From Letharia columbiana (Eukaryota > Ascomycota > Lecanoromycetes > Lecanorales > Parmeliaceae): a stretch of 64,000 nt of DNA. The stretch lies in NCBI RefSeq assembly GCF_014066305.1, contig NW_023501091.1, positions 62,001 through 126,000 of the forward strand, in the 5' to 3' direction. Below are positions 1 through 10,197 of the stretch, piece after piece; position 1 is the first letter of the stretch, and every line of letters starts with the position of its first letter. Below the pieces are notes generated by a model. The model was not told where the DNA came from. It saw only the letters and a program-made list of their open reading frames with translations, and ran no database searches. The translations under genes and the position numbers were made by a program.

Positions 1-289
1 GAAACAGTGCTGGTGCCACGAATCAGCTGGATACCTCAGAAAAGCGTGATTCGTCGATGACTTGAATATCTTTTTTTTGGGTGAACGGTCGTCCCGGTAT
101 GGATCCTCGTAGCATAAGTAGGTCAGACACATTTGAGCGATTACCTCATTCGTGTGGGTAGGAGTCTTGCCCATAGGCTCTTTTTTACACAATAGGATAA
201 CGTTTTCAGTCTTCAACAGGAATTCCTTCGCAGAGGAATGGACGAACTAGACAGTCATCTCCGCTATGGAACAGTCGACAACTTGACCG

Positions 290-1463
290 CGGATTTCAAT
301 CAGCTATCTGCATGGCTTGCGTATGGTCTCATTGGCATAGAACTCATTCCAAGCATCTGGCAAGTCATCTTTAGGGACTGAGCCCGACATGTCGTCGATA
401 TCGACCAAGAGGCCTCTGTAAGCTCTCGTACCTAAGTGGTCTGCATCGAAAGAGCACTCATTGTAGAAGGGAGAGTACGCGGTCTATTTCATCGTCTGGA
501 AGCTCGGTGATGCCTTTCAAACCTCTTTTATACGTTTGTTCCAGTCCAGCTGGCGTTCCCAATATTACTCGCTGTAGCTGCTTCGTACTTTTTCCGGCCG
601 CTAGGTGATCATACAAAAGTCGAATCCACAAAAACTTTCCATCGCATTTCTCTCAGGCTGCCTGTGCAAGATCTTCTAAAAATTCTCCAGGCTTATTGGG
701 TAGCCGAGCCGCAGCTACACTGTCAGCGAAGGACTTGATGCCATCCTTCGTATCAGCCGGTGTTATCTGTTAGTCCGAGGACATTCGATCACGATTCGAA
801 GTACAAATTCCTGCAGACCGCTCGTTCGGCTAGGATTGCTTGCATCCTGCCAACCTCTCATGAACTCACCCTGAACCTCCGGACTTCCCCAGCAAGTCAT
901 CAAAACGCGGTTTCCAAGATCTCGGCCAGCTGATGCGGGAACCCAGCCCGCTCGTCTGTTATAGATTGCTTTGTATCATCTTAGGTATTCCGTAGGCATC
1001 CGTCGACAGCGAAGAAACACGACCGGATAGCAAGACTCAACTTTCGAAAGATGGACCACAAGTCCACCTCAGAAGCGGTGCGGTCGTTCTGGCTCCGGCG
1101 TTAGTTGGTATGCTTCGTTGCTACCTCATGTTTCACAACGACTGGGCTATCCATGATCGAAGTACGGCCTGAAGATGTTGTTTAGTGTCAGTTCCACGTA
1201 TTATTAAAGAAGTAGCACACTGGTCCTTCAGCGTTGTGACGTAGAGACTCTACTAGGCTTGCATGAAGTATCGTCTCACCAAATCCCAAGGATCTTTGAA
1301 ACGTCGGGTTCACGGTCGACAGCTCTCCACAACTGGAATACAGACCGCTGGAACTTCCATTCGCTGCGACTGTCTCTGGTAGCACACCTGCTGGATGAGT
1401 TTCACACCCGCTGGTCGTAGTCTGATTTCGTGGTCTTGAAGGATATCGCAGTGCAGAGACCAC
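290..1463 (-). pseudogene. Degenerate NACHT-domain (fungal NLR-like) gene
   Basis: Reading the minus strand gives discontinuous stretches in changing frames that match the landmarks of fungal NACHT NTPases in the right order. A decayed P-loop neighbourhood (LGFGETIL, then VCYFFN) lies near 1200-1290. A Walker-B-like LAIRSCFFAVDG lies near 990-1050. A late NACHT segment near 480-690 contains KCDGKFLWIRLL, then GTPAGLEQTYKR and ELPDDEIDRVLSLL. In-frame stops interrupt it, for example just before the KCDGK stretch and after DRVLSLLQ. The P-loop lysine appears replaced by glutamate. These proteins are NLR-like STAND ATPases linked to heterokaryon incompatibility and fungal innate immunity. The effector domain and any ankyrin or WD repeats cannot be seen, and the gene may continue beyond the left edge. 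The family call is fairly sure; exact limits are not. Confidence 0.7.
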
Positions 1464-1574
1464 TATGGAAAGTCAATCAAAAGGATTCCTATTGATGCCT
1501 TCTATCTTTCTACATAATAATAGGAGCGCAAGCACACCCTCCATAGTTCAGTACTACCCATCCTCTCGAAGCCC

Positions 1575-3490
1575 TCACCCCTTCAAATCCAACTCCCTTC
1601 TCACATACCTTCCATACACTCCATCCGTCGCCGTCGCACTCGCCGTCTCCACCACCTGATCCCCCTCTGGTGGCACACTCGTAATGGGCGCCGTAATCGC
1701 TGCTGTATAGCTTAACAGCGAGCTTCCATTCCCCGTAACGGTCGGAATCGCGACATATGGCTCAGTATGTGTCGCATTGACCGTTCCATTCGTCTCGTAA
1801 CTCCCCGTCACCACCGTCTCGCCAGTCGCAATGTCCAAGTTCCCGAGCACACGGCTGAACATAGCCAGTGAAGCGATCGGCTGGTAGAACGGGACTTCAT
1901 GACCTGCTTCATATATACGCATGAAGCTGTAATTCCCATATTGCCGCACTTCGCCATACTCAGTCCCGTCAACGACAAAGGGCGCGTAGCCTGCAGCGCG
2001 GAATTCTGCCGAGTGCGTGTAATCAATTTGGAGGGAGACGGCCTGCCCGCCGAACCAGTTGCAGATGTAGTCAGCATCGCCGTGGTACATAGCTACACGA
2101 ACGGAGTTGTCCAGAATCATTTCGAGGTCTGTGAGGAAATTTGGGTAAACGAAGTCGCCCGTTTTTTGGAAGGCGTAATAAACATCGGTGTTGGAGTCTG
2201 TGTAATTTAAGTTGACGCCCAGGGCGGCTTGGGTGGAAGCGAGGTTGAGATAGTCGACAAAGTAAGTAGGGGGTGTGGGATCACTGTAGGGGTGACGGAT
2301 GCTGTAAAATAATTAGCTGACCATCCAGGCATCAAGTATGAAGACAGTCTCTTACTCGTAGACTCCGCGGCCGCTGTACATGTAGTAGGGGGATTCGACG
2401 TTGGTCCTGCACTGGTCGGTGGCTTGAAAGCATGTTTGCATTCCCACGTCTGTTGACCTGTTTACTTGTTCGCATTCTACACATTGATCAAGACAACCAC
2501 CGATCATGTAGCAGGCGAACTTCATGTACTCGTAAACAGTGTCATTGACAGCTTTGATCCCGTAGGTATTGTTCACAGCGAATTCAGGATACCAAGGGGC
2601 TTGAATTGACTCAGAAATGATGCCGTTGCCAATGCCTAGAGTATCGAAGATAAGGGGCGTGCCGGTCGTCGTGCCATTAGCAATCAGCTCGTTCTGGTCG
2701 TAGAAGTAGTTGTAGAATGCAGGGCCATAATGACCACCGTACGACTCGGTCCACAGGTTGAACGTCTTACTGGCGACCTTGCCGTCCAATTGAGGGAGAG
2801 CACTGAGAAAGCCTTGAAGAACATGCCATGTAGCGACAGCAGCGAGATCTGTCGTGCTGAGCTCTGTAGCGTTGATCACCGGCCATTCTCCTGTCACTCC
2901 GTAGCTCGAGTTCTCTTGCTCGCCGGTGTACGGATTAAAGCTACCGGCCTCTTCTTCAGAGTAGGAGAAGCCCACTCCGAGTGGCTGGGAAATGAACAGC
3001 ATGTTCGATACTTCGCTCCACGAGTTTTCGTTCACGACGGTGGTTAGATTCTGGGTGACGTTGCACGGTCCGAGTTCTACGTACTCTGTTCAGCATGATA
3101 TGTTCAAAACACCCACAGCTTCGTAATGTGTATACCTTGGAAGAGGCCAATTAAAGAGTCACTACCGGGACCACCATTCAACCACAGCGTAAGGGGCGCC
3201 GTTTCTGGATTGTTTCGCGCTTCGAAGAACCAAAAGAATGTGTGTGAAGTTGGAGAGAGGTCGACATAGCCAGCGTATGATCCGACACCAGGAGTCGTTT
3301 CACAGACGCCAGCCTTGCCAGGCTCTTTGTAGCGAATGGTTACGCCTGTGGGCGATTTGATAGTAGTCACGTCAGTGGCATTGGCAGGGATTTGTCTGGG
3401 TTCCAGGCTTGGTACAGCATTCACTGTAGTGGAAATAGAAAAAAGCAAGCCCACTGCGAGCGCAGTGAACTTAGGCCTTTGAAAAAACAT
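1575..3490 (-). CDS. Secreted serine carboxypeptidase (S10 family)
   Basis: Three exons (3490-3136, 3085-2356, 2301-1575) give 603 residues; both introns are about 50 nt with GT-AG ends and the frames add up exactly. A hydrophobic signal peptide covers about residues 5-25. The S10 hallmarks follow in order: oxyanion-hole loop WLNGGPGSD, nucleophile motif [10 protein letters not shown] (Ser233), [10 protein letters not shown] (Asp439) and EAGHEVPF (His496). Known family role: release of C-terminal amino acids from peptides at acidic pH, in the vacuole or outside the cell. Many N-x-S/T sequons suggest a glycosylated secreted enzyme. After His496 there is a long Ser/Thr-rich tail of about 100 residues, as in extracellular or wall-attached members, but no clear GPI signal. 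A TATA-like stretch lies about 55-65 bp upstream of the ATG. The enzyme class is secure; substrate preference is not. Confidence 0.95.
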
Positions 3491-4403
3491 TTTGGGTAGG
3501 AATAATACTTGTCAAAGCTGTATAGACGTCAAAGAGGATGGGAGTTAATGGGTGCAGGAAATATATAAAGCCCTGGCCCAACCTTCTGGTGTGCCCTGAT
3601 GTGGAGCTCGGTGACAGCATGACGCTGACTCGCGTCTTGGCTCCATCATTGTGCGTCTTTTTTCTCCAGGGAAGGAGCAACGAGAACAGATTTAGTACCT
3701 GCCTAGATGAGACCTAGGCTATGTTGAGGTCCCCTGCTGAACGGGCGACTGCATATTGTCCTGAGACGCGATAGGGACAATGGCTGAGAAAGACGCATGC
3801 GAGAGCTGTTTTCCCAGGAAGCAGATGGATCGCCGCATGGGATCTTGAATCTCGCAATCCTGGAGGCACCCCTGCGGTGCCGAATAAGGAAGGTGGTAGC
3901 CGTCTACCGGAAGTCCTTTCCCCGCGGTGGACGAGGAATTGCTGCCTGCGCCATTGCTCTAACGAAAGGCAGGAGGAAATGACTTCATGTTGCAGGTATC
4001 GAGGCAATGCGGAGAGGAAAAAGGAAACACCATCTTTTCTGCAAGGGTAAGAGACGCTCAAACGCAGCCACACGTATTTTTACTGCAAAGCAATAGTAGC
4101 AGCAACACAATCCTAGATAATGTTAACCAAGGGAACATCCAAATACCTTCGGACAGATAGTTGATAGAGTATGCGCCTCAGCGTTTGATGAAACATCCCA
4201 ATGATGAAGTGCAGCACGTGATCACGTGCCGCACCAGAACACGTTTCCTAATCACCCCATTTTTTGTTCTTGTTCCATCACAAAACTACCTCAATCACTA
4301 CACAGCTTCTACCAGGTACCCCTGCAACCCCTCAAAAGTACCAGCATCCTACACTTACACGTTCTCAGCTCTTCCTATCCTTCTCCCTCGCAGACCCTCT
4401 ACC
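3491..4403. promoter_or_regulatory. Divergent intergenic region, carboxypeptidase / RPA3
   Basis: This 0.9-kb stretch separates the divergent starts of the carboxypeptidase and RPA3 genes. The short open frames inside it have no recognisable homology and alternate between strands. The most distinctive element is a perfect palindrome with two CACGTG boxes at 4215-4228. Confidence 0.5.
4215..4228. promoter_or_regulatory. Double E-box palindrome CACGTGATCACGTG
   Basis: The 14-bp sequence CACGTGATCACGTG is its own reverse complement and contains two bHLH-type CACGTG boxes. It lies about 175 bp before the RPA3 start codon. CACGTG is the known core site of fungal bHLH regulators such as Cbf1-type proteins. 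Binding here is inferred. Confidence 0.55.
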
Positions 4404-4964
4404 ATGGCTTCCGAAGCCACCCCCCGCGTCAACGCCAAATACCTCGACTCCTTCACCAATCAAACCGTCCGCATCCTTGGCAAAGTGGTGTCATTGCGTG
4501 GAGAAACGGCTACTATCGATGCGAATGGTACCATAAATGTACAATTGAACAGGGTAAGCTGTCTTAGCCCGGTCAGACCAGGGGAGAAGGCGGGAGAAGC
4601 GGGGCATGTGGAAAATGGGGAGGCGGGAAGAGGTGGAACACCGAGAAGGACGAGGCGCTAGAGGGTGTAGGCAAACGGTGAAAGCGGCTGACAGATTCCA
4701 TAGGATGCACACCTCCAACTCAACAACGCTGTAGAGGTCGTGGGTAAAGTGCAGCAGGATTTGAGCGTCAAGGTGTTCCAGGCTACGGATTTTGGCAGCA
4801 ACATTGGTACGGGCATACCCGCTTTCCTGCACAATGGTCAGGGTCGTTCAAGAGGGATGATCGATGGCTGATCAGGTGTGTGCAATCCAGATTTCAATGC
4901 CGTCGAAGCAGTCGTGGATGCCACACATAGGTACAAGGAGATATTCTATGATAGCAATGACTGA
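4404..4964 (+). CDS. rpa3: Replication protein A subunit 3 (RPA14-like OB-fold protein)
   Basis: Exons 4404-4553, 4704-4806 and 4876-4964 encode 113 residues, and the phases close exactly. The protein has the layout of RPA3: an N-terminal start (TPRVNAKYLDSF), OB-fold strands (VRILGKVVSL, ATIDANGTINVQL, NNAVEVVGKV, LSVKVFQATDFG), and a C-terminal helix ending in VDATHRYKEIFYD, typical of fungal RPA3. Known role: smallest subunit of the RPA heterotrimer that binds single-stranded DNA in replication and repair, joining RPA1 and RPA2 through its C-terminal helix. It is convergent with the Ams2/Spt21 gene (446 bp apart) and divergent from the carboxypeptidase gene. The third exon starts in an unusual GTGTGTGC context, but the frame supports it. 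Confidence 0.88.
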
Positions 4965-5409
4965 GCTGCCAGTTGTGGGAAAAGAGCATTGGGCATGGTC
5001 GCGGGCAGGCGGCTATGAAACAATGGATGAGTAGTCGGAGAAGGGCTTTATAATGACGATAACGCGCGAGTATGCGAAAGAACATTATTGGCACTCTTCA
5101 ACAGTGATTTCGCAAGCGGTGTTTGCTGGGATCTGAAGCTGTAAAATTTATCATGACTGCCTGTGAATATCACAGGTACAAAGCTCATGTATGAAAGTTT
5201 TTGCTAGAGATGTATTGGTGGAAACCCGAGCTACCCCAGCAATCACTGAATGCAAAAGTATGGATATCCTACTGATACTTCTAGCCATTCCGCTCATTCC
5301 CCAGAAACGATCTTTCGCCATCAACTGCCCTCGCAGGCGTCTTAGAACAATATGTACAAAAACGTCATTAGCATCATGAACCGCGTCTCATTATGTCCAA
5401 GACGAACCC

Positions 5410-8400
5410 TCATGTCATAGCTTGAAAGTCAATTCTTGCTCTCCCATTCTCATCAACAACCAGACCTGGAGTCTTTGGTCGCTTAGCGCCATTGACTTCC
5501 TCCTCATCGTCTGATGGAGTAGAAGCCGAATTAGGCAGCGCGTAGTCTCCCCACAGCGATCCAGCACCATGCTCGATCGGATCCTCATATACGCCGAACC
5601 AGGCTGGCGGACTGCTGGGCATTGGAACATCGGTGCTGAGAAGATCCTGAGAATCGAATTGCGAGAAGTCGAAATCCATGGTACGACGGCCAGGTGTATT
5701 ATGCAAGGAAGGTAAAGAGGGGAAATCGAAACCATTGGACCCGGGACTGCCATTGCCGTTATTCGCGTCGGACAGCAGTTGGTTGAGGTGGGCAGTAAAA
5801 GGAGTCAGCTCTCCGAGTGGTTGAATATCCTTGGTCGGAGTGCGCTTGGGCGTGTTAGGAGCGCGGAGGAGTGCTTTGGCGGCGGAAGAGAAGAAGTCGC
5901 CCGTCGTTGGTGGAAGCCGGTTGGGTGACCTCTTTGGAGTCTTGAAGGTGTGTGCTCGGCTTGAGCTGGTAGGTGTCGGAGTTGTGGCACGGGTAAGGTG
6001 GGGATCTTCTGTGAAGAGGTGATCTAGGCCATCATCCTCAGCAGGAGGGCAATTCTCCTTGTCGGCTTGGTCATTATCAGGATCTTCAAACAACTTGCCA
6101 GGAGTTTGATGGCGTCCTTTACCGCTGACCTCGACAATTGAATTACGTTTCGATTTGGCATCTTCAGACAGGGTTGGCGAAGGGAACAGCACTCGTCTGG
6201 TGGGCTGCGGCGTGAGATCTTCTACGTCGATAGGGACATGTTCAGTGCCCCGAAACTTGTGTGGAGAGGATCTGATAGCCCTTTCGAGTGCCGCCACCGC
6301 GGAAGCTTCTTCTGCAATTCTGCGCTTGGCCTGGGGCGATATTGTGTGCTGGCTAGATGCTCTTCGATGTTGGAAAGGCGGCAGCTGAGATTCTGCCTCT
6401 CCACACTCGGTTTGTCCGCCGTTGTTTGCTGACGAGGAATCATAAGAATGCAGAGCTGAACCATTAGGTGCGGCGTCCGCTGCCTGGTCAGATGTTGAGT
6501 TAGCCCTGTGCCTCTTCCCATTTGCCCCTCGTTTTCGCTTTTCGTCAGGACCATTTTGTGTCTTGTCCCAAACCTCCTTTGGTCGCATACATTTACGAGT
6601 ATGCAGCCAAAGCCCACAAGCTGCCGATTGATTAGCGTTTTTTCAGAACTTCTTCAGCAAGCAAAACTTACGGTTGCATAGCAGGATTTCGGTAAAGCCT
6701 TCATCAGTCTTTAGCACTGACTTCTTGACGATCCTGTAGAGGCAGATGATCCCGTTGCAATCTGTCTGCAGAGTTTGCCATGCAATGATGCCTCCCTCTT
6801 CTTCGGAGATGACGACATGTTCTGGCGTACCGCTGTGTATCTTGACCCACGCTTTCCTCCATGTTGGAGTTTCGATAGCACCACAGTTTTCACAGAAAGG
6901 TGGCATCTCCCCTGCAGCGACAGACAAAGCCAACTTGCTCTGAATGGCTTGTTTTCTTCTAACGCCAGAACCAGTCCCGATCTCACTGCCTTTTCTAAGT
7001 CTTGGCACGGGTCTCTCGGTTGTCTCCATTACAGGAGGAATAGGTGTCATATCAGAAGCAGGATGTGGTGCTTGACGGCCGGACCAGGTTTGTGAGCGGT
7101 TCAAAGTGGGCCGAATTGGGTCACTCGCGTGTATTGGTGGCAGAGCCAGGTTTCCCGAGGACGCCGTCCGACTAAGACCTGCTGCGCCCCTAGCAGGCTT
7201 CCTAGATACCGTAAAAGCGTTGCCCTCTTGCTGTTGAGGCTGCGGAAGCTCGTAAGGCTGATGAGTCTGCCGAGAGAGGATATCCGGCCGCTGAAGCCCG
7301 TGAAGCTGCTGATTCTGCTCATGAGGAGCAGTCGGCTGTTGAATGTCGCGAATTTGCTGAGAAGTGTTGGGTTCTGGAAGCTGAGCGGCTGGCTCTTCCT
7401 GGGCAGGAAGCACTGATAGATTAGGACGTTTACTGTATTGAGCTGCGACGTCAAGGTCTTCATCATCAACGGGCCGCGTCTCGTCATCTTCGAAAAGTTC
7501 ATCTATGTTACCACTCATAAACCCCGAATCTTCAAAGTGTCGAGCTTGAGTTGTCTGATTCGGACTCGAAGGGCACGTCGAAGTCCCACGATAAACGGGC
7601 GGAGACGACGCAATATCCACCGGTGAACTCTCGGCTTGACTTGCTTCAGGAGATGTCATCGCAGATTCCGCTAACTTCACATTCGCACCCACGGGATCAT
7701 ACGGGGAAGCATAATCTTTTCTGGCAATAGCAAAAGACTCACGGCGAAGATTGCTTATGGGCACGGGCAGCTGAGGTCTCTGCATGCGATTTGAAGCATC
7801 AGCTATTGGGGTGGGCACTCTTGGCGGACCCTCCAGCGAATTGGCTAGGCTGTTGTTTGGACGCACTGCAGTCGGCTGATGGATCCGTATCGATGCTGCA
7901 GTACTTGCCGCAACCCTTAGAGACTCTGGCTGCCTTCCAAAATCAGTGTTGCCGGACCATTCTGCTTGCATGATTTTTGCTCTTTTCTTATTTGGTCCAT
8001 CCTCAAATCGCTCGTCATTGCTTGCGTAGCTAGTATCCACAGAAGCCTGCCTAGTAGCGGTTTTCACACGGCTCTTTCTGGGATTGGGACCTGGAGGCCT
8101 CCCTCTCCTCTTCTTCGTCGCTGCGGACGCTATACTTGAAGCCGGGCTCGGCATCCGAGGGATTTGCCGTGCTGCATCGGAGATTGCATAGTTGTTGTTC
8201 TGAGGTGCTAAACGTTGTGGCTCCGGTTTTGCCTGTTGGGTGCTTTGCGATTCGATGTTTCTTTGCCGGTAGCCTTCGCCACTTAGCAGCCGCTGCACAT
8301 GTTCAATGCCAAATCCACTAATCTGTCCCTGCCCCACCGCTGGAGACTGACTTCGGCTCTTGTTTGCAAGCTGCCAGATAGCAGGGTTTGCTTGTACAAA

Positions 8401-9077
8401 TAACGTCCAAGCTTGAGGGTCGAAACCTTCAGGCATCATCTGACTTATGTCCCTATACTTCTTCATGCTTTCGATGTATTCGCTCTGCAGCGATGTTGGC
8501 ACAGGAACTAAGCGTAACTTTACTTCAAGGGTCTCTTGTGAATTGCTGGAGAACAGTCCAAGAAGATTTTTGCAGACACGTCCAGTGACAATAGTGCGAG
8601 ATTGGTGAGCGGGAGCGGAAGGCGTCGAGGACGAAGATGCAAGAACCCATGAAAGCATCCCTTGGCCGACAAGAGGTGTCTCGTATTCTGAGTAATCGTA
8701 CGCATAGACGGTGTAATCCTGGCCAAGCGCCGCAACTAATTCTGGGCTAGCAGCCACAATAGCTTGGATGCATGTCTTCAACTCGATGACCCCAATCTGT
8801 GTGTTTTCATCGAGATATGCTGTTCGAATATCGAGAGGCTGCGGCCATCGTGCCAAGCAATTCGTCTTGTTCTCGTTGTCGAAAGAGTAAAGCACCTTGA
8901 CTGAAATCAAAACTTTCAGCATGCTTACAATCGATCATGGACTGTTCTGATATACTTACGTCTCATTGAGCGTACGGTGACATCGTCGGAGCTTTGAGAC
9001 GGTCCTGAAGGCTGAGATTGAGGCCGGGGTGGTGCTGGAGAAGACGCGGCTCCCCTGAGAGGCCCATGATCTGGCAT
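5410..9077 (-). CDS. Ams2/Spt21-type GATA-finger transcriptional regulator
   Basis: Exons 9077-8960, 8900-6672 and 6620-5410 give 1,185 residues. The N-terminal block, with MRLKVLYSFDNENKTNCLAR split over exons 1-2, is the conserved Spt21-like region of fungal Ams2/Spt21 proteins. An AT-hook-like KKRRGRPPGPNPRK stretch lies in the first half. An atypical GATA-type finger follows: CENCGAIETPTWRKAW before intron 2, with the second cysteine pair CNPCGLWLHT created by splicing of the 51-nt intron. The rest is long and disordered, rich in Ser, Pro and Gln, with an acidic stretch near the end. Known roles in yeasts are histone-gene transcription and centromere or silencing functions; the same role here is inferred. 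It shares a 471-bp divergent promoter with SmD2. The start was chosen because this ATG is in phase through exon 1. Confidence 0.85.
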
Positions 9078-9548
9078 TGTGGAGCCGGTGGACATTCAAT
9101 CCCCACACAGCAGATGCTAGCATTGAACGTCATCCATACAAGACGAATGGCAGTAATCGTGAACCCCGAGGTGTCCGAGAATCTTGAATATTTGCCAATC
9201 AAAGTGTTGATGACGCGCTTTGGTATCGTTGAAGACGGAGTGGAGGTAGATTTGTAGATAAGTGAGGAGGATTTGGGGGGCAATCGGTACTTATGCCAGC
9301 CTGCAAGGGAGATTGGAGCGAATTGGGCCGACTTGACCTCGTTGAGGCTGCAATTCAAGGACTTGAAGAGCGTGTATCTTCGTACACGCGCCAAAGCTTC
9401 AAGACGTGGGGGACATAATCCGATGAGTCAGCAGGGCTGAGCTAAGCTCGAACCAATGAAACTCTAGCTTTAAATCTCAGGAACATCTCTGAGTCGATTA
9501 CCTTCACACGACGAAACCACAGTGCAGCGAGTCCTCCCTTTATAGACG
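9078..9548. promoter_or_regulatory. Bidirectional promoter, Ams2/Spt21 gene and SmD2 gene
   Basis: The 471-bp interval lies between the ATG codons of two divergent genes. It contains the 5' leader of the minus-strand gene, in which only untranslated-looking short frames are visible. No other gene is seen. Confidence 0.5.
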
Positions 9549-10135
9549 ATGGCGGACGCAAAGATCCAGTATGTGACTCATCCACGTGCTTTATGACGTC
9601 AGCTCAAGTAGTCAAGGCTAACAACGCTACAGAGACTTGTTGAACAAGCCTCGTATGGAGCTCACGTACGTCTACTTTGCACCCATCCAATTCTACTCAG
9701 CGGCTCCTCTTCTTTCCGCTACCGCCGCTGCTGCCTGGCCAATAATGAAGTCATACTGACAATCGCGCAGCGAGTACGAAATCTCCGTCCTTGAAGAGCA
9801 CGAGTTCACCTCCGGCCCACTCTCTATCCTACAGACCGCCGTCCGCTCGCACACCCAAGTCCTGATATCTTGCCGCAACAACCGGAAACTGTTGGCGAGG
9901 GTGAAGGCATTTGATAGGCATTGCAATATGGTGTTGGAAAATGTGAAGGAGATGTGGACAGAGACGCCTAGGATATCAGGGGGAAAGAAGGGCAGGCCAG
10001 TCAACAAGGACAGGTTCATAAGCAAGATGTGAGCACTTCCCCGGTCTCCAATGATTGGTGGTCATGAGAAGGAGAGTAACGCTGGTTTCTAGGTTCCTGA
10101 GGGGAGATTCGGTAATTCTGGTGTTATTAAGTTGA
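9549..10135 (+). CDS. smd2: Small nuclear ribonucleoprotein Sm D2
   Basis: Four exons (9549-9568, 9633-9665, 9771-10028, 10093-10135) encode 117 residues. The translation follows the SmD2 pattern closely: [14 protein letters not shown], then [18 protein letters not shown], the Sm1 motif with [24 protein letters not shown], a basic [10 protein letters not shown] loop, and the Sm2 motif at the end ([16 protein letters not shown]). It is a core ring subunit of spliceosomal U1, U2, U4 and U5 snRNPs in the nucleus. The first two coding exons are only 20 and 33 nt, and the final exon is split inside a Met codon. Intron 1 contains CACGTG (9583-9588) and TGACGTCA (9594-9601), which may act as promoter-proximal sites. 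Confidence 0.95.
9583..9601. promoter_or_regulatory. E-box plus CRE site in smd2 intron 1
   Basis: CACGTG (9583-9588) and the palindromic CRE/ATF site TGACGTCA (9594-9601) lie within 19 bp in the first intron of smd2, just after its 20-nt first coding exon. Both are known consensus cores (bHLH and bZIP). Occupancy is inferred. Confidence 0.4.
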
Positions 10136-10197
10136 TCTGCTCAAAGCGTTCAAAAGCACAGTATGATACAGTCTCCGACGATATTCCGACAGCACTC

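Noticed and set aside
3714..4073. 119-codon minus frame as a gene in the carboxypeptidase/RPA3 promoter
   Set aside because: No recognisable motif. Composition resembles non-coding DNA and it lies in a divergent promoter.
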